From the NCBI RefSeq assembly GCF_003058325.1, contig NZ_CP028843.1:3593501-3657500 (forward strand): DNA of 64,000 nt. The letters run 5' to 3'. The notes beneath the pieces are model-generated. The model saw only the letters and a list, made by a program, of their open reading frames with translations, was not told where the DNA came from and did no database searches. This document shows, piece after piece, positions 36,716 to 46,137 of the stretch; positions within the stretch are counted from its first letter, which is position 1, and each line of letters opens with the position of its first letter. The position numbers and the translations under genes were made by a program. Origin of the DNA: Methylobacterium currus (GTDB lineage Bacteria; Pseudomonadota; Alphaproteobacteria; Rhizobiales; Beijerinckiaceae).

Positions 36716-37147
36716 ATGACCGTTGCGCGCATCCTGTCGCAGAAGGGCCGCACCGTGGTGACCGTTCAGCCCCACCGCACGCTGGCGGAGGCCGCGGCAC
36801 TGCTGACCGAGAAGGGCATCGGCGCCCTCGTGGTGAGCGATGCCGGCCAGACCGTCCTCGGCATCCTGTCGGAGCGCGACATCATCCGGGCCGTGGTCCG
36901 CAGCGGCGGCGCGGCGCTCGAGGCGCCGGTCTCCCGGCACATGACCGCCAAGGTGGTGTGCTGCTCCCGCGCCACCGCCGTCGACGAGGTGATGGAACTG
37001 ATGACCGACGGGCGCTTCCGCCACGTCCCGGTGGTCGAGGACGGCCGGCTGGTCGGCCTCGTGTCGATCGGCGACGTGGTCAAGCACCGCATCGAATCGG
37101 TCGAGGCCGAGCATCGCGCGCTGCGCGAGTACATCGCCACGGCCTGA
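36716..37147 (+). CDS. CBS-domain protein
   Basis: A 143-residue protein with two CBS domains (about 8-62 and 74-128). Motifs are EAAALLTEKGIGALVVSDAGQTVLGILSERDIIRAV and MTDGRFRHVPVVEDGRLVGLVSIGDVVKHRI. Such stand-alone pairs bind adenine nucleotides and act as energy sensors, often beside IMP dehydrogenase-like functions. It stands alone. AGGGAGGTG precedes the ATG. Confidence 0.92.
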   Translation: MTVARILSQKGRTVVTVQPHRTLAEAAALLTEKGIGALVVSDAGQTVLGILSERDIIRAVVRSGGAALEAPVSRHMTAKVVCCSRATAVDEVMELMTDGRFRHVPVVEDGRLVGLVSIGDVVKHRIESVEAEHRALREYIATA

Positions 37148-37187
37148 CGGCCAGGTTGGCGGCGGTCCTAACCGCCGCCGCACCGCC

Positions 37188-38273
37188 TCAGACCGGCGTC
37201 ACCGCCGCCGCGATCATCTCGTGGATCTCCGGCAGCATCCGCCGCGTGGCCTGGCGGCCGAGCTCGATGCATTCCTCGGCGCGGTGGAACTCGAACAGGC
37301 CCATCTGGGCGAGCTTCGGGTTGATCATCACGTCGGGCGGGTCGCCGGCGAGGCGCGAGCGCGAGATCCGGTCCTGCGTGATGTTGAAGGCATCCACCAT
37401 CACGCTGGCGATGCCGCTCGGCGCGCCGATCTCCGGCCGGGGCTTCGGCCGCGTGCGGCGGCCGCCGATCAGGGGCCAGCGCCGCGGCTCCTCCGGCATG
37501 GCGGTGGCCTCGGCGGCGGCCTCCATCACCGCGTCGGCCCCTTCGGCCCCGTGCGACTGGATCACCGTGCCGCGCACCCGCATGTCGCCGTTGAGGTTGA
37601 CGCACAGAACCACGTCGGCGCCGAGCGCGCGCGCCGCCGTCACCGGCACCGGGTTGACCAGCGCCCCGTCCATCAGCCAGCGCCCGGCGATCTTCACCGG
37701 ATCGAAGATGCCCGGCAGGGCATAGGACGCCCGCACCGCCTCGACGAGGCCGCCGCGGGTGAGCCAGATCTCGTGGCCGGTGCCGAGCTCGGTCGCCACC
37801 GCCGCGAAGGTGAGCGGCAGCTCCTCGATCCGGGCATGGCCGAGGTCGCGCTCGAGCAGCCGCCGCAGGCGCTCGCCGGCGATCAGTCCCGAGCCGCTGA
37901 TATGGAAATCGAGCAGGCCCATCACCCGGCGCTTGGTCAGCGACAGGGCGAATTCGCGCAGCTCCCCGAGCTTGCCGGCCGCGTGGCAGGCGCCCACCGC
38001 CGCCCCGATCGAGCATCCCGCCACCACGTCGATGGCGATGCCGGCCTCCTGCAGCACCTCGATCGCCCCGATATGCGACCAGCCGCGGGCGGCTCCGCCG
38101 CCGAGCGCCAGGCCGACCTTCGCCCGCCGGGGCGGCTTGGGCAGGGGGGGCTTGGGCTGGGGGGCCTTGGGCAGGGGCGGCTTGTGTTCGGGAACACCCG
38201 CGGCACCCAGCACGCCGTCCGCTGAGCGCCGCACGGGCGCGCCGGAAAAGAGTGCGATGCCGTCCCACATCAT
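37188..38273 (-). CDS. Patatin-like phospholipase (NTE/RssA family)
   Basis: A 361-residue serine hydrolase. The oxyanion-hole GGGAARG is at about residue 58, the nucleophile motif GCSIG (GxSxG) at about 86, and the catalytic Asp in MDGALVNPVP (DGA) at about 201. The N-terminal 50 residues are a Pro/Lys repeat (KPPLPKAPQPKPPLPKPP) encoded by a G-rich tandem at 38125-38180; it may be a flexible linker or wall/lipid contact. No signal peptide is visible. It is expected to hydrolyse lysophospholipids at the inner membrane. Confidence 0.9.
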   Translation of the reverse strand: MMWDGIALFSGAPVRRSADGVLGAAGVPEHKPPLPKAPQPKPPLPKPPRRAKVGLALGGGAARGWSHIGAIEVLQEAGIAIDVVAGCSIGAAVGACHAAGKLGELREFALSLTKRRVMGLLDFHISGSGLIAGERLRRLLERDLGHARIEELPLTFAAVATELGTGHEIWLTRGGLVEAVRASYALPGIFDPVKIAGRWLMDGALVNPVPVTAARALGADVVLCVNLNGDMRVRGTVIQSHGAEGADAVMEAAAEATAMPEEPRRWPLIGGRRTRPKPRPEIGAPSGIASVMVDAFNITQDRISRSRLAGDPPDVMINPKLAQMGLFEFHRAEECIELGRQATRRMLPEIHEMIAAAVTPV

Positions 38274-38463
38274 GGCGCCTGACCTCTGCCGGGCCTGTCC
38301 CGGATTGCAGTGTGGCGTGGATGAATCAAGCGTTCGTCAACGGCAGAGGTTTCATTGCCGTTTGGGAGAAGATTTGGGCGATCCCGTCCCAGCCGCAGCC
38401 TTCCGGCCCCGTGCGGGCCCTTGCTGCACCCCGTTGAGAAGTGGGGACAGGCATGGGGGCATG

Positions 38464-38958
38464 CTAGCCGCCGGCGGCCGGCCCGCGCGGCAGCGGCAGC
38501 GGCGCCGCCGCCTTCAGCGTGTCGAGTACCACCGAGGAATGGACGTGGGCCACGCTCTCGTGCGGCAGCAGCACGTCGTTGACCAGGGCCGACAGGGCCT
38601 TCAGGTCGGGCACGATCAGCTTCAGCAGGTAGTCGCTGTCGCCGGTCATCACGTGGGCCTCCAGCACGCTGTCGAGGCCGCGGACCAGCTCGGCGAAGCG
38701 CCGGGCATTGTCGCGGTTGTGGGTGGCGAGCGCGACCTTGGTGAAGACCGTGACGCGCAGGCCCAGCGGTTCCGGCGCCAGATCCGCCCGGTAGCCCCGC
38801 ACCACGCCGCGCTCCTCCAGCCGCAGGCGCCGGCGCGAGCATTGGCTTGCCGAGAGATGTACCCGCTCGGCGAGCTCCTGGTTGCCGAGCCGGCCGTCCT
38901 CCTGCAACGCCGCGAGGATCTTGAGGTCGAACCCGTCGAGGGTGAGAGAATCGGTCAT
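38464..38958 (-). CDS. Lrp/AsnC-family transcriptional regulator
   Basis: A 164-residue regulator. The N-terminal helix-turn-helix (LDGFDLKILAALQEDGRLGNQELAERVHLSASQCSRRRLRLEE) and the C-terminal RAM ligand domain (VFTKVALATHN, VLEAHVMTGDSDYLLKLIVPDLKALS) are both complete. It is divergent from 4-hydroxyphenylpyruvate dioxygenase, an arrangement often seen for tyrosine- or phenylalanine-responsive Lrp proteins, so it probably controls hppD. The start may be 38958 or 38970. Confidence 0.92.
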   Translation of the reverse strand: MTDSLTLDGFDLKILAALQEDGRLGNQELAERVHLSASQCSRRRLRLEERGVVRGYRADLAPEPLGLRVTVFTKVALATHNRDNARRFAELVRGLDSVLEAHVMTGDSDYLLKLIVPDLKALSALVNDVLLPHESVAHVHSSVVLDTLKAAAPLPLPRGPAAGG

Positions 38959-39076
38959 CGGAAGGGTCATCCGTGCACGATCCGTGCGCCAGATCCGGAT
39001 CGGCGGCCGGATTTCGCACGCCCCGCGCGGGCCGTCCATGCTGTGATGCGGGCCAAGCCGCCACGAGGACGCACCC

Positions 39077-40207
39077 ATGGGCCCCTATCCGCACGACGCT
39101 CCCGCCGCCGAGGTCACCGCCGCCAACCCGATGGGCACCGACGGCTTCGAGTTCGTGGAATACGCCCATCCGGAGCCCCAGGCCCTGCACGACCTCTTCC
39201 GCGCCATGGGATTCTCCGCCGTGGCGCGCCACCGCACCAAGGCGGTCACCGTCTACCGCCAGGGCGACGTGAACTACCTCGTCAACGAGGAGCCGGGCAG
39301 CCACGGCCACCGATTCGTCGCCGCCCACGGCCCCTGCGCGCCGTCGATGGCGTTCCGGGTCGTCGACGCCAGGGCCGCCTATGACCGGGCGATCTCGCTC
39401 GGCGCCGAGCCGGCCGACCCGGCGGACGGGGAGAAGACCCTCGACGTGCCGGCGATCAAGGGGATCGGCGGCTCGCTGCTCTACTTCGTGGAGACGTATG
39501 GGGCGAAGGGCTCGCCCTACGACGCCGCGTTCGAATGGGTGGCCGAGCGCGACCCGCGCCCTGAGGGCCTGGGCCTCTACTATCTCGATCACCTCACCCA
39601 TAACGTGCATCGCGGCCGGATGGGCGTCTGGGCCGGGTTCTACGAACGAATCTTCAACTTCCGGCAGATCCGCTATTTCGACATCGAGGGCAAGCAGACC
39701 GGCCTGTTCTCGAAGGCCCTGACCTCGCCGGACGGCAAGATCCGCATCCCGATCAACGAGTCGGCCGACGCGAAGAGCCAGATCGAGGAATACCTGCACG
39801 CCTATAACGGCGAGGGCATCCAGCACATCGCCTGCGGCTGCCGCGACATCTACGCGACGATCGAGGCGTTGCGGGCCGGCGGCGTCGCCTTCATGCCCTC
39901 GCCCCCCTCGGTCTATTACCGCCGCGTCGAAAGCCGCCTGCCCGGCCATGGCGAGCCGCTGGATCGGATGGAGCGCAACGGCATCCTGATCGATGGCGAG
40001 GGGGTGGTCGAGGGCGGGATGACCAAGATCCTGCTGCAGCTGTTCTCGGCCAACGCGATCGGGCCGATCTTCTTCGAGTTCATCCAGCGAAAAGGCGACG
40101 ACGGCTTCGGCGAGGGCAACTTCAAGGCCCTGTTCGAATCGATCGAGGAGGACCAGATCCGCCGCGGCGTGCTGACGGCCGGGGACAGAAGCGACGCGGC
40201 GGCGTGA
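39077..40207 (+). CDS. hppD: 4-Hydroxyphenylpyruvate dioxygenase
   Basis: A 376-residue Fe(II) dioxygenase that converts 4-hydroxyphenylpyruvate to homogentisate in tyrosine breakdown. The three iron ligands are visible in DHLTHNV (His), GIQHIACG (His) and FFEFIQRKGDDGFGEGNF (Glu), the last also being the C-terminal gate helix region. The N-terminal non-catalytic half (MGTDGFEFVEYAHP) is intact and the length is as expected. Homogentisate dioxygenase and the later enzymes are not in the window. Confidence 0.95.
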   Translation: MGPYPHDAPAAEVTAANPMGTDGFEFVEYAHPEPQALHDLFRAMGFSAVARHRTKAVTVYRQGDVNYLVNEEPGSHGHRFVAAHGPCAPSMAFRVVDARAAYDRAISLGAEPADPADGEKTLDVPAIKGIGGSLLYFVETYGAKGSPYDAAFEWVAERDPRPEGLGLYYLDHLTHNVHRGRMGVWAGFYERIFNFRQIRYFDIEGKQTGLFSKALTSPDGKIRIPINESADAKSQIEEYLHAYNGEGIQHIACGCRDIYATIEALRAGGVAFMPSPPSVYYRRVESRLPGHGEPLDRMERNGILIDGEGVVEGGMTKILLQLFSANAIGPIFFEFIQRKGDDGFGEGNFKALFESIEEDQIRRGVLTAGDRSDAAA

Positions 40208-40250
40208 AAGGACCTCTATCGCAGGGCTTTCCGAACGCAGGAGAAGCGCG

Positions 40251-40304
40251 GGTGTCCTCCTCTCCCCACCCGTGGGGAGACGGGGATACCCGCGCCACGT
40301 CCTT
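40251..40304. repeat. Dispersed hairpin repeat, family B, copy 1
   Basis: CTCCTCTCCCCACCCGTGGGGAGA forms a hairpin and is followed by CGGGGATACCCGCGCCA. A close relative lies at 54001. Both copies sit just after a plus-strand gene (hppD and the ben regulator), so they may serve as 3' end structures as well as repeats. Confidence 0.65.
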
Positions 40305-40370
40305 CGGACGGCTTGACGCCGCCCCGGGATATGATCCTCCCAACCCGACGTTGCGCCACATCGCGCGCCC

Positions 40371-40412
40371 ATGACCATCTGGCGATGACTATCTGTCCAT
40401 GACTATCTGCAA
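40371..40412. repeat. Three tandem 14-base repeats
   Basis: ATGACCATCTGGCG, ATGACTATCTGTCC and ATGACTATCTGCAA follow each other without gaps, sharing ATGACYATCTG. They lie in the 452-base gap between hppD and the ABC exporter, about 250 bases before the exporter start. The 14-base period is odd for face-of-helix phasing. The rest of this gap holds no gene. Confidence 0.6.
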
Positions 40413-40659
40413 GTAGAATTCCGCCTGCCGCTCTCATCCATGCCCGGAAGCCTGCGACGCGTTTGATTTAGAATCATGCAGAGGTAGGTTCGGCGACAGC
40501 GCCGCCACCTCCCCCAACACACCCTATCTTTTTCGCAACCCGATTCTCCCGTCCGGAGCGGCCCTTTGGCACGCGCCACGATCTTGTCGCGCCCGCGGTT
40601 TCCCGCGTATCAGGACCCCGCGCGCCGCCCCGGCTGCGCCTCACCCCCGCCGGATCGAC

Positions 40660-42387
40660 ATGCTCAAGGCCTTCCTCGCCTATTACCGGCCGCACCGGGC
40701 CCTGTTCCTCGTCGATTTCGGCTGCGCCATCCTGTCGGGCCTGCTCGAGCTCGGCTTCCCGATGGCGGTGAAGGCCTTCGTCGACGTGCTGCTGCCGCGG
40801 CAGGACTGGAGCCTGATCCTGCTCGCGGCCGTGGGGCTCGCGGCGCTCTACGTCGCCAATGCGGGGCTGATGGTGGTGGTGACCTATTGGGGCCACGTGC
40901 TCGGCATCAACATCGAGACCATGATGCGGGCCCGCGCCTTCGACCACCTGCAGACGCTGTCGTTCCGCTTCTTCGACAACCAGAAGACCGGCCATCTCGT
41001 CGCCCGGGTGACGAAGGACCTGGAGGAGATCGGCGAGGTCGCCCATCACGGGCCCGAGGACCTGTTCATCGCCGTGATGACGCTTCTCGGCGCCTTCGGG
41101 CTGATGCTCCTCGTCCACCCGCCGCTCGCGCTGATGACCGCCGCGATCCTGCCGGTCATCGCCTTCGTCACCGTGCGCTATGGCGGCCGCATGACGCGCA
41201 ACTGGCAGGCGCAGTACGGACGCGTCGGCGCCTTCAACGCCCGCATCGAGGAGAATGTCGGCGGCATCCGGGTGGTGAAGGCCTTCGCCAACGAGGCCCA
41301 TGAGCGGCGTCTCTTCGCGGCCGACAACGAGCGCTACCGCGCCACCAAACTCGAGGCCTACCGGATCATGGCGGCGAGCCTGTCGCTCAACTATCTCGGC
41401 ATGCGCCTCGTCCAGATCGTGGTGCTGCTCGGCGGCGCCGCCTTCGTGGTGCGGGGCGATCTCAGCCCCGGCGGCTTCGTCGGCTTCCTGCTCCTCGTCG
41501 GGGTGTTCTACCGGCCGCTGGAGAAGATCAGCGCGGTGGTCGAGACCTACCCGAAAGGGATCGCGGGCTTCCGCCGCTATATGGCGCTCCTCGCCACCAC
41601 CCCCGACATCGTCGACCGGCCGGGCGCGCGTCCCGCGCCGCCCTTCCGGGGCGAGATCCGGTTCGAGGGCGTGCGTTTCGGCTACGGCGACGGCAGGCCG
41701 GTGCTCGAGGGGGTCGACCTCGCGATCGGCAGCGGCGAGACCGTGGCCTTCGTCGGGCCCTCGGGCGCCGGCAAGACCACCCTGTGCTCCCTGGTGCCGC
41801 GCTTCTACGACGTCGAGGCCGGGCGCATCAGCATCGACGGGCACGACATCCGCGACCTGACCCTGGCGTCCCTGCGCAGCCAGATCGGCATCGTGCAGCA
41901 GGACGTCTTCCTGTTCGCCGGCACGATCCGCGAGAACATCGCCTATGGCCGGCTCGACGCGAGCGAGGCGGAGATCCGCGAGGCGGCGCGGCGCGCCCGG
42001 CTCGACGCGCTGATCGCGATGCTGCCCGACGGCCTCGACACGGTGGTGGGCGAGCGCGGCGTCAAGCTCTCCGGCGGCCAGAAGCAGCGCCTGTCGATCG
42101 CCCGGGTGTTCTTGAAGAATCCGCCGGTCCTGATCCTCGACGAGGCGACCTCGGCGCTGGATACCGAGACCGAGCGCGAGATCCAGCAGGCCCTCTCCGA
42201 ATTGACGGAAGGGCGCACGACGCTCGTCATCGCCCACCGCCTCGCCACCATCCGGCATGCCGACCGCATCGCCGTGGTGTCGAACGGGCGCATCCTGGAA
42301 CAGGGCTCGCACGATGCCCTGGTGGCGGCGAACGGCGCCTACCGGCGCCTGCACGCGGCGCAGAGCGGGGTCGTCGCGGCGGAGTAG
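40660..42387 (+). CDS. ABC exporter, fused membrane and ATPase domains (MsbA-like)
   Basis: A 575-residue half-transporter. Six helices occupy about residues 15-300, with NQKTGHLVARVTKDLEEIGEVAHHGPEDLFIA as the typical cytoplasmic loop. The ATPase has Walker A GPSGAGKTT (about residue 368), Q-loop VQQDVFLFAGTIRENIAYG, signature LSGGQKQR and Walker B VLILDEATSALD. It works as a homodimer, exporting a lipid or hydrophobic compound. The ATG opens the first helix region directly (MLKAFLAYYRPHRALFLVDF). Confidence 0.92.
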   Translation: MLKAFLAYYRPHRALFLVDFGCAILSGLLELGFPMAVKAFVDVLLPRQDWSLILLAAVGLAALYVANAGLMVVVTYWGHVLGINIETMMRARAFDHLQTLSFRFFDNQKTGHLVARVTKDLEEIGEVAHHGPEDLFIAVMTLLGAFGLMLLVHPPLALMTAAILPVIAFVTVRYGGRMTRNWQAQYGRVGAFNARIEENVGGIRVVKAFANEAHERRLFAADNERYRATKLEAYRIMAASLSLNYLGMRLVQIVVLLGGAAFVVRGDLSPGGFVGFLLLVGVFYRPLEKISAVVETYPKGIAGFRRYMALLATTPDIVDRPGARPAPPFRGEIRFEGVRFGYGDGRPVLEGVDLAIGSGETVAFVGPSGAGKTTLCSLVPRFYDVEAGRISIDGHDIRDLTLASLRSQIGIVQQDVFLFAGTIRENIAYGRLDASEAEIREAARRARLDALIAMLPDGLDTVVGERGVKLSGGQKQRLSIARVFLKNPPVLILDEATSALDTETEREIQQALSELTEGRTTLVIAHRLATIRHADRIAVVSNGRILEQGSHDALVAANGAYRRLHAAQSGVVAAE

Positions 42388-42390
42388 GGT

Positions 42391-42687
42391 TCAGTGCGCG
42401 GCCGTGTGGAGCGCCCAGACGTCCTCCTCGACGTCGAGCAGCGTCTCGTGGACCTGGCGCGCCAGGGTGAGCGCCGCCTCGTCGCTCGACGCCGAGCCGG
42501 TGAAGCGGGCGATGACCGCGAGCGACTCGACCGACAGCGACTGCCGGAAACGCGCGAAGCCGCCCGGACACTCCGCCTCGTAGGACAGGGCGAGGTCGCG
42601 CAGGACATGCGCGAGCAGTTCCGCGGCGCGGGGAGGGGTGGGGGGACGACCCTTGGCGGCCGTCGTCGTGTCGTATGTCAGGATCAT
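42391..42687 (-). CDS. Hypothetical protein
   Basis: A 98-residue helical soluble protein, convergent with the ABC exporter and 4 bases from its stop. Visible pieces are LLAHVLRDLALSYEAECPGGFARFRQSLSVESLAVIARF and LARQVHETLLDVEEDVWALHTAAH. Codon use matches real genes, and an A+T-rich promoter-like stretch (42690-42730) lies upstream. No family recognised. Confidence 0.6.
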   Translation of the reverse strand: MILTYDTTTAAKGRPPTPPRAAELLAHVLRDLALSYEAECPGGFARFRQSLSVESLAVIARFTGSASSDEAALTLARQVHETLLDVEEDVWALHTAAH

Positions 42688-43359
42688 ACGCGCAGAGGTA
42701 GTACTTGATTTATGTTAGAAACATTCGGACTTAAAGCCTAGTCCGTCTGGCGTAATGCGCGCGCCCGAAGAGTTTGCCGCCCGACGCATCACTGAGACAG
42801 CCCGCCTCGGGGCGGATGGCGTAGAGTTCCGGACGCCGCCAGCCCTCGCGACGCAAGTCCGCTCACGCTCTCATCCGACCTGCAAGGCTCCGGCTCATCT
42901 CGGCATTGACGAATGCTCACGGAGATAGACCAAAGCGCCGCACCACCGACCGATCCCCATCTCGATTCTGGCACGGAGACGTTCGCCTTGACGGTCGACC
43001 CGCACAGCCGGTCGCACGCCGCGCCGATTCGATGCGGTCGTCCTGCTTAATGCAAGCTAAACTGGTACCATTGAAGACTATTTTCCTGATCCGGTCAAGG
43101 TGGGCGGCGACGGACGTGCGGATCCGCGAGGCGGCGCGAACCCTCGCTCCGTGTCGTGGGGCGCCATGCCCACCTCCGGCTCCCAATCCGCCCCGAGCCG
43201 GTGATCGCGGTGACCTGCTCCCGCGAGCGGCATCGGGCTCGCCATCGCCCGCGACGAGGAGGGCCCGACGCGACCGCGTGGCGGAGATCCGCGGGCGGGG
43301 CGTCTCCCGTCCGGGGGCCCGGTACCCGCGGCCGACAGGGAGCCGTGATCGGCGAGGGA
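42688..43359. other. 672-base stretch with no convincing gene
   Basis: Open frames exist on both strands but translate to Arg/Gly/Pro-rich sequence typical of shifted reading. The part 43040-43100 is richer in A+T. I see no tRNA, transposase or repeat; it may be remains of a lost gene or a long regulatory region downstream of the aromatic cluster. Confidence 0.5.
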
Positions 43360-44607
43360 TCAGGCGGCTCTCGCCTCGCCGGCGATGGCCTCCAGAACGG
43401 TGGCCCGTGCGTCGAAGGCGTGGATCCAGCCGAAATCCTCGGGGAAGCGGGCCATCCGGGCGTTGCGCCGCGCCAGGGCCGCGGGACCGGCCGCGTCGGG
43501 CAGGTGCAGGAGGCGGTTCGTCGCCCAGGCGCTGCGCTGGATCGTGCGGGTGCGCGCCTGCCGCAAGGCCTGGTAGCGCCGCATCATGCGATCGAGGTCG
43601 CGCGCGCCGCCCGCGGCCAGCAACTCGGCCAGGGTCACGGCGTCCTCGATCGTGGTGTTGGCGCCCTGGCCGTGATGGGGCAGCATGGCGTGGGCGCTGT
43701 CGCCCATCAGCACCGCCCGGCCCCGGTGCCAGCGCCTCAGGGGATCGGTGACGAACAGGCCCCAGCGCTGGGTCTGGGGCAGGGCGTCCAGCATCTCGAT
43801 CACCGCCGGATGCCAGCCGGCGAAGCCCGCGCGGTGCTCGGCCCCCGCGATGCCGGCGAGCCAGCGGTCGGAGGTCCAGGTCTCGGGTCCCTCGACGACG
43901 GCGAAGAAATTTACGGAATCCGCCTCGCCGCCGATGGCGTAGTGCAGCAGGTGCGCGTCCGGCCCCATCCAGAACTGGATCGCCTGGCGGTCGGGGAGCG
44001 ACGGCAGGAGGTGCATCGGCACCACGCCCCGGAAGGCGCTGGTGCCGGAATAGCGCACCGCCTCGCCGCCGGTGATCCAGCGCCGCACGGCGGAGCGCAC
44101 GCCGTCGCCGCCGATCACGAGGTCGGCCTCGACCTCGGTGCCGTTGGCGAAGGTGAGCGCCATCACGTCCCCGTTCTGCTCGATCGCGGTCAGGCGGTGG
44201 CCGAGATGCAGGCCCGCGCCGGCGAGTGCGCCGCTCAACACCTTCTGCAGGTCGGCCCGGTGCACGCCGCCATACGGCGCCCCGAACCGCGCCCGGTAGG
44301 CGCCGCCGTCGCGGACCGGGAAAGCGGCGACCCGGGCGCCGCTGCGCCCATCGCGAAAGATCAGCTCGGTCGGCTCGGTCGAGACGGCGGCGAGCGCCGG
44401 TCCGAGGCCGAGCCGTTCGAATTCGCGGGTGGCGTTGGCCGACAGCGCCACGGCGGCGCCGATCTCGGCGAGTTCCGCCGCCTGCTCGTAGACGGCGGCG
44501 GCGAGGCCGTGGCGGCGCAGGGCGAGCGCCAGGGTCAGCCCGCCGATGCCGCCGCCGATCACGGCGATGCGCAGCGGGGCGCGGGAGGCGGAGGATGTCG
44601 GCGTCAT
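43360..44607 (-). CDS. FAD-dependent monooxygenase (salicylate hydroxylase-like)
   Basis: A 415-residue group A flavin hydroxylase. FAD motifs are GGGIGGLTLALALRRHG (GxGxxG, residues 18-34), GGDGVRSAVR (DG) and LMGDSAHAMLPHHGQGANTTIEDAVTLAELL (GD). The closest class is salicylate 1-hydroxylase/3-hydroxybenzoate or 6-hydroxynicotinate monooxygenases. As the last gene of the ben-cat cluster, it could convert salicylate to catechol, giving a second entry to the CatA pathway. The start at 44607 fits the usual N-terminus (APLRIAVIGGG). Substrate is inferred from context. Confidence 0.83.
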   Translation of the reverse strand: MTPTSSASRAPLRIAVIGGGIGGLTLALALRRHGLAAAVYEQAAELAEIGAAVALSANATREFERLGLGPALAAVSTEPTELIFRDGRSGARVAAFPVRDGGAYRARFGAPYGGVHRADLQKVLSGALAGAGLHLGHRLTAIEQNGDVMALTFANGTEVEADLVIGGDGVRSAVRRWITGGEAVRYSGTSAFRGVVPMHLLPSLPDRQAIQFWMGPDAHLLHYAIGGEADSVNFFAVVEGPETWTSDRWLAGIAGAEHRAGFAGWHPAVIEMLDALPQTQRWGLFVTDPLRRWHRGRAVLMGDSAHAMLPHHGQGANTTIEDAVTLAELLAAGGARDLDRMMRRYQALRQARTRTIQRSAWATNRLLHLPDAAGPAALARRNARMARFPEDFGWIHAFDARATVLEAIAGEARAA

Positions 44608-44687
44608 GGCGGATCTCCCTGGACAACTCGCGGATTCGATGGCCCCCGCGCGGGGCGACGGCGCCTCGCGCGGGGGAGGTGGGAGCG

Positions 44688-46034
44688 TCAGGGGCTCTGC
44701 AGTGCCGGGGCGAGGCGCGCCGCCGGGGTGCCGAGCCGGCCCTTGAGCAGGATGCTGCCCGCCGCGATCAGCGCCGGCAGGGCAACGATGCCGAAGGTGG
44801 CCGGCAGGCCGTAGCCGAGGCCGATCAGCGAGGCGCCGATCATCGAGCCGACCACCGAGCCGATCCGGCCGACCGCGTTGGCCCAGGCGACGCCGGTCGC
44901 CCGGTTCGCGGTCGGGTAGGTGCTCGCCGAGAGGGCGTTGATGCCGATCTGCGAGCCGGCGACGCAGAATCCGGCGCCGAACACCGCCGCCACCAGGAGC
45001 GGCACCGAGCCGGTCGCGCTGCCGATCAGCGCCACGAAGCCGGCGGCCGCGAGGTAGGACAGGCCCAGCACCGCATGCGGGTTCATCCGGTCCATCAGCG
45101 CGCCGAGGACCAGCCCGCCGACGGTGCCGCCGGTGGCGAGCATGACGGTGACCAGCGAGGCTTCCTTGAGCGACAGCCCGGCGCTGCTGATGATGGTGGG
45201 GAGCCAGCTCGACAGCAGGTAGAAGATCAGCAGGCTCATGAAGAACGTCACCCACAGGCACAGCGTGCCGGCGACGAGGCCGGGCTGGAACAGCTGGCCG
45301 ATCGGCGAGCCCTTGGGCTTGGCGATGCCCGTGAAGGTGACGCCGGAGAGGTCTTCAGTCGGGGCGATGCGGCGGAGGAGCCGGGCGACCTGCTCCGCCG
45401 GGGCCTGCTTGAGCACGAGGAAGCGCGCCGATTCCGGCAGGCCGAGGGCCAGCGCCGGCACCAGCGCGACCGGCAGCACGCCGCCGATCACCAGCACCGA
45501 GGCCCAGCCGTGATCGGCGATCAGGTGCGCCGCCGCGAAGCCGCCGAGCGCCGAGCCGACGGTGAAGCCGCAGAACATCGCCATGGTGAGGAACGAGCGG
45601 CGGTGCTCGGGGCAATATTCCGAGGTCAGCGTGATGGCGTTCGGCATCGCGCCGCCGAGGCCTAAGCCAGTGACGAAGCGCAGGACCGTCAGCATCTCGA
45701 TCGAGGTCGACCAGGCCGAGGCGAGGCTGGCGAGCCCGAAGAAGGCCGTGGTGGCGATCAGCACCGCCTTGCGGCCGACCCGGTCGGCCAGCGGCCCGAA
45801 CAGGAACGCGCCGATCATCAGGCCGAACAGCCCGGCGCCGAACAGCGGCGCGAGCTGGGCCTGGGTCACCCCCCACTGGGCCCGGAGCGCCGGGGCGATG
45901 TAGCCGATCGCCGCGGTGTCGAACCCGTCGATGGCGACGACGAGGAAGCACAGGAGCACGATCCGCATCTGGAAGCGGGAGACCCCGTGGCGGTTGATGA
46001 CGTCCTGGACGTCGATGCTGCGTGATATGGGCAT
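44688..46034 (-). CDS. Aromatic acid:H+ symporter, MFS (BenK/PcaK-like)
   Basis: A 448-residue MFS protein of the AAHS family with 12 helices. The key D-x-x-x-D motif in the first helix is present as AIDGFDTAAIGYIAPAL, and the loop 2-3 motif is GPLADRVGRK. It imports benzoate or related aromatic acids with protons, matching its place between catC and the hydroxylase gene. A TCAGGAGGAAA ribosome-binding site lies before the ATG at 46034; the longer frame to 46142 runs into a dispersed repeat. Confidence 0.9.
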   Translation of the reverse strand: MPISRSIDVQDVINRHGVSRFQMRIVLLCFLVVAIDGFDTAAIGYIAPALRAQWGVTQAQLAPLFGAGLFGLMIGAFLFGPLADRVGRKAVLIATTAFFGLASLASAWSTSIEMLTVLRFVTGLGLGGAMPNAITLTSEYCPEHRRSFLTMAMFCGFTVGSALGGFAAAHLIADHGWASVLVIGGVLPVALVPALALGLPESARFLVLKQAPAEQVARLLRRIAPTEDLSGVTFTGIAKPKGSPIGQLFQPGLVAGTLCLWVTFFMSLLIFYLLSSWLPTIISSAGLSLKEASLVTVMLATGGTVGGLVLGALMDRMNPHAVLGLSYLAAAGFVALIGSATGSVPLLVAAVFGAGFCVAGSQIGINALSASTYPTANRATGVAWANAVGRIGSVVGSMIGASLIGLGYGLPATFGIVALPALIAAGSILLKGRLGTPAARLAPALQSP

Positions 46035-46137
46035 GGGTCGGGTTTCCTCCTGAAGGATTTGTTTAGGTTTTTCTTGATCTTGCGCCGGGCGGCGTCGGGC
46101 TCCGTCGGAATGACCGACGGAAATCATTCCCGCCATC

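Noticed and set aside
42906..43751. Plus-strand 281-codon frame in the gap after the hypothetical gene
   Set aside because: Arg/Pro/Ala-rich translation, overlaps the flavin hydroxylase antisense, no motif.
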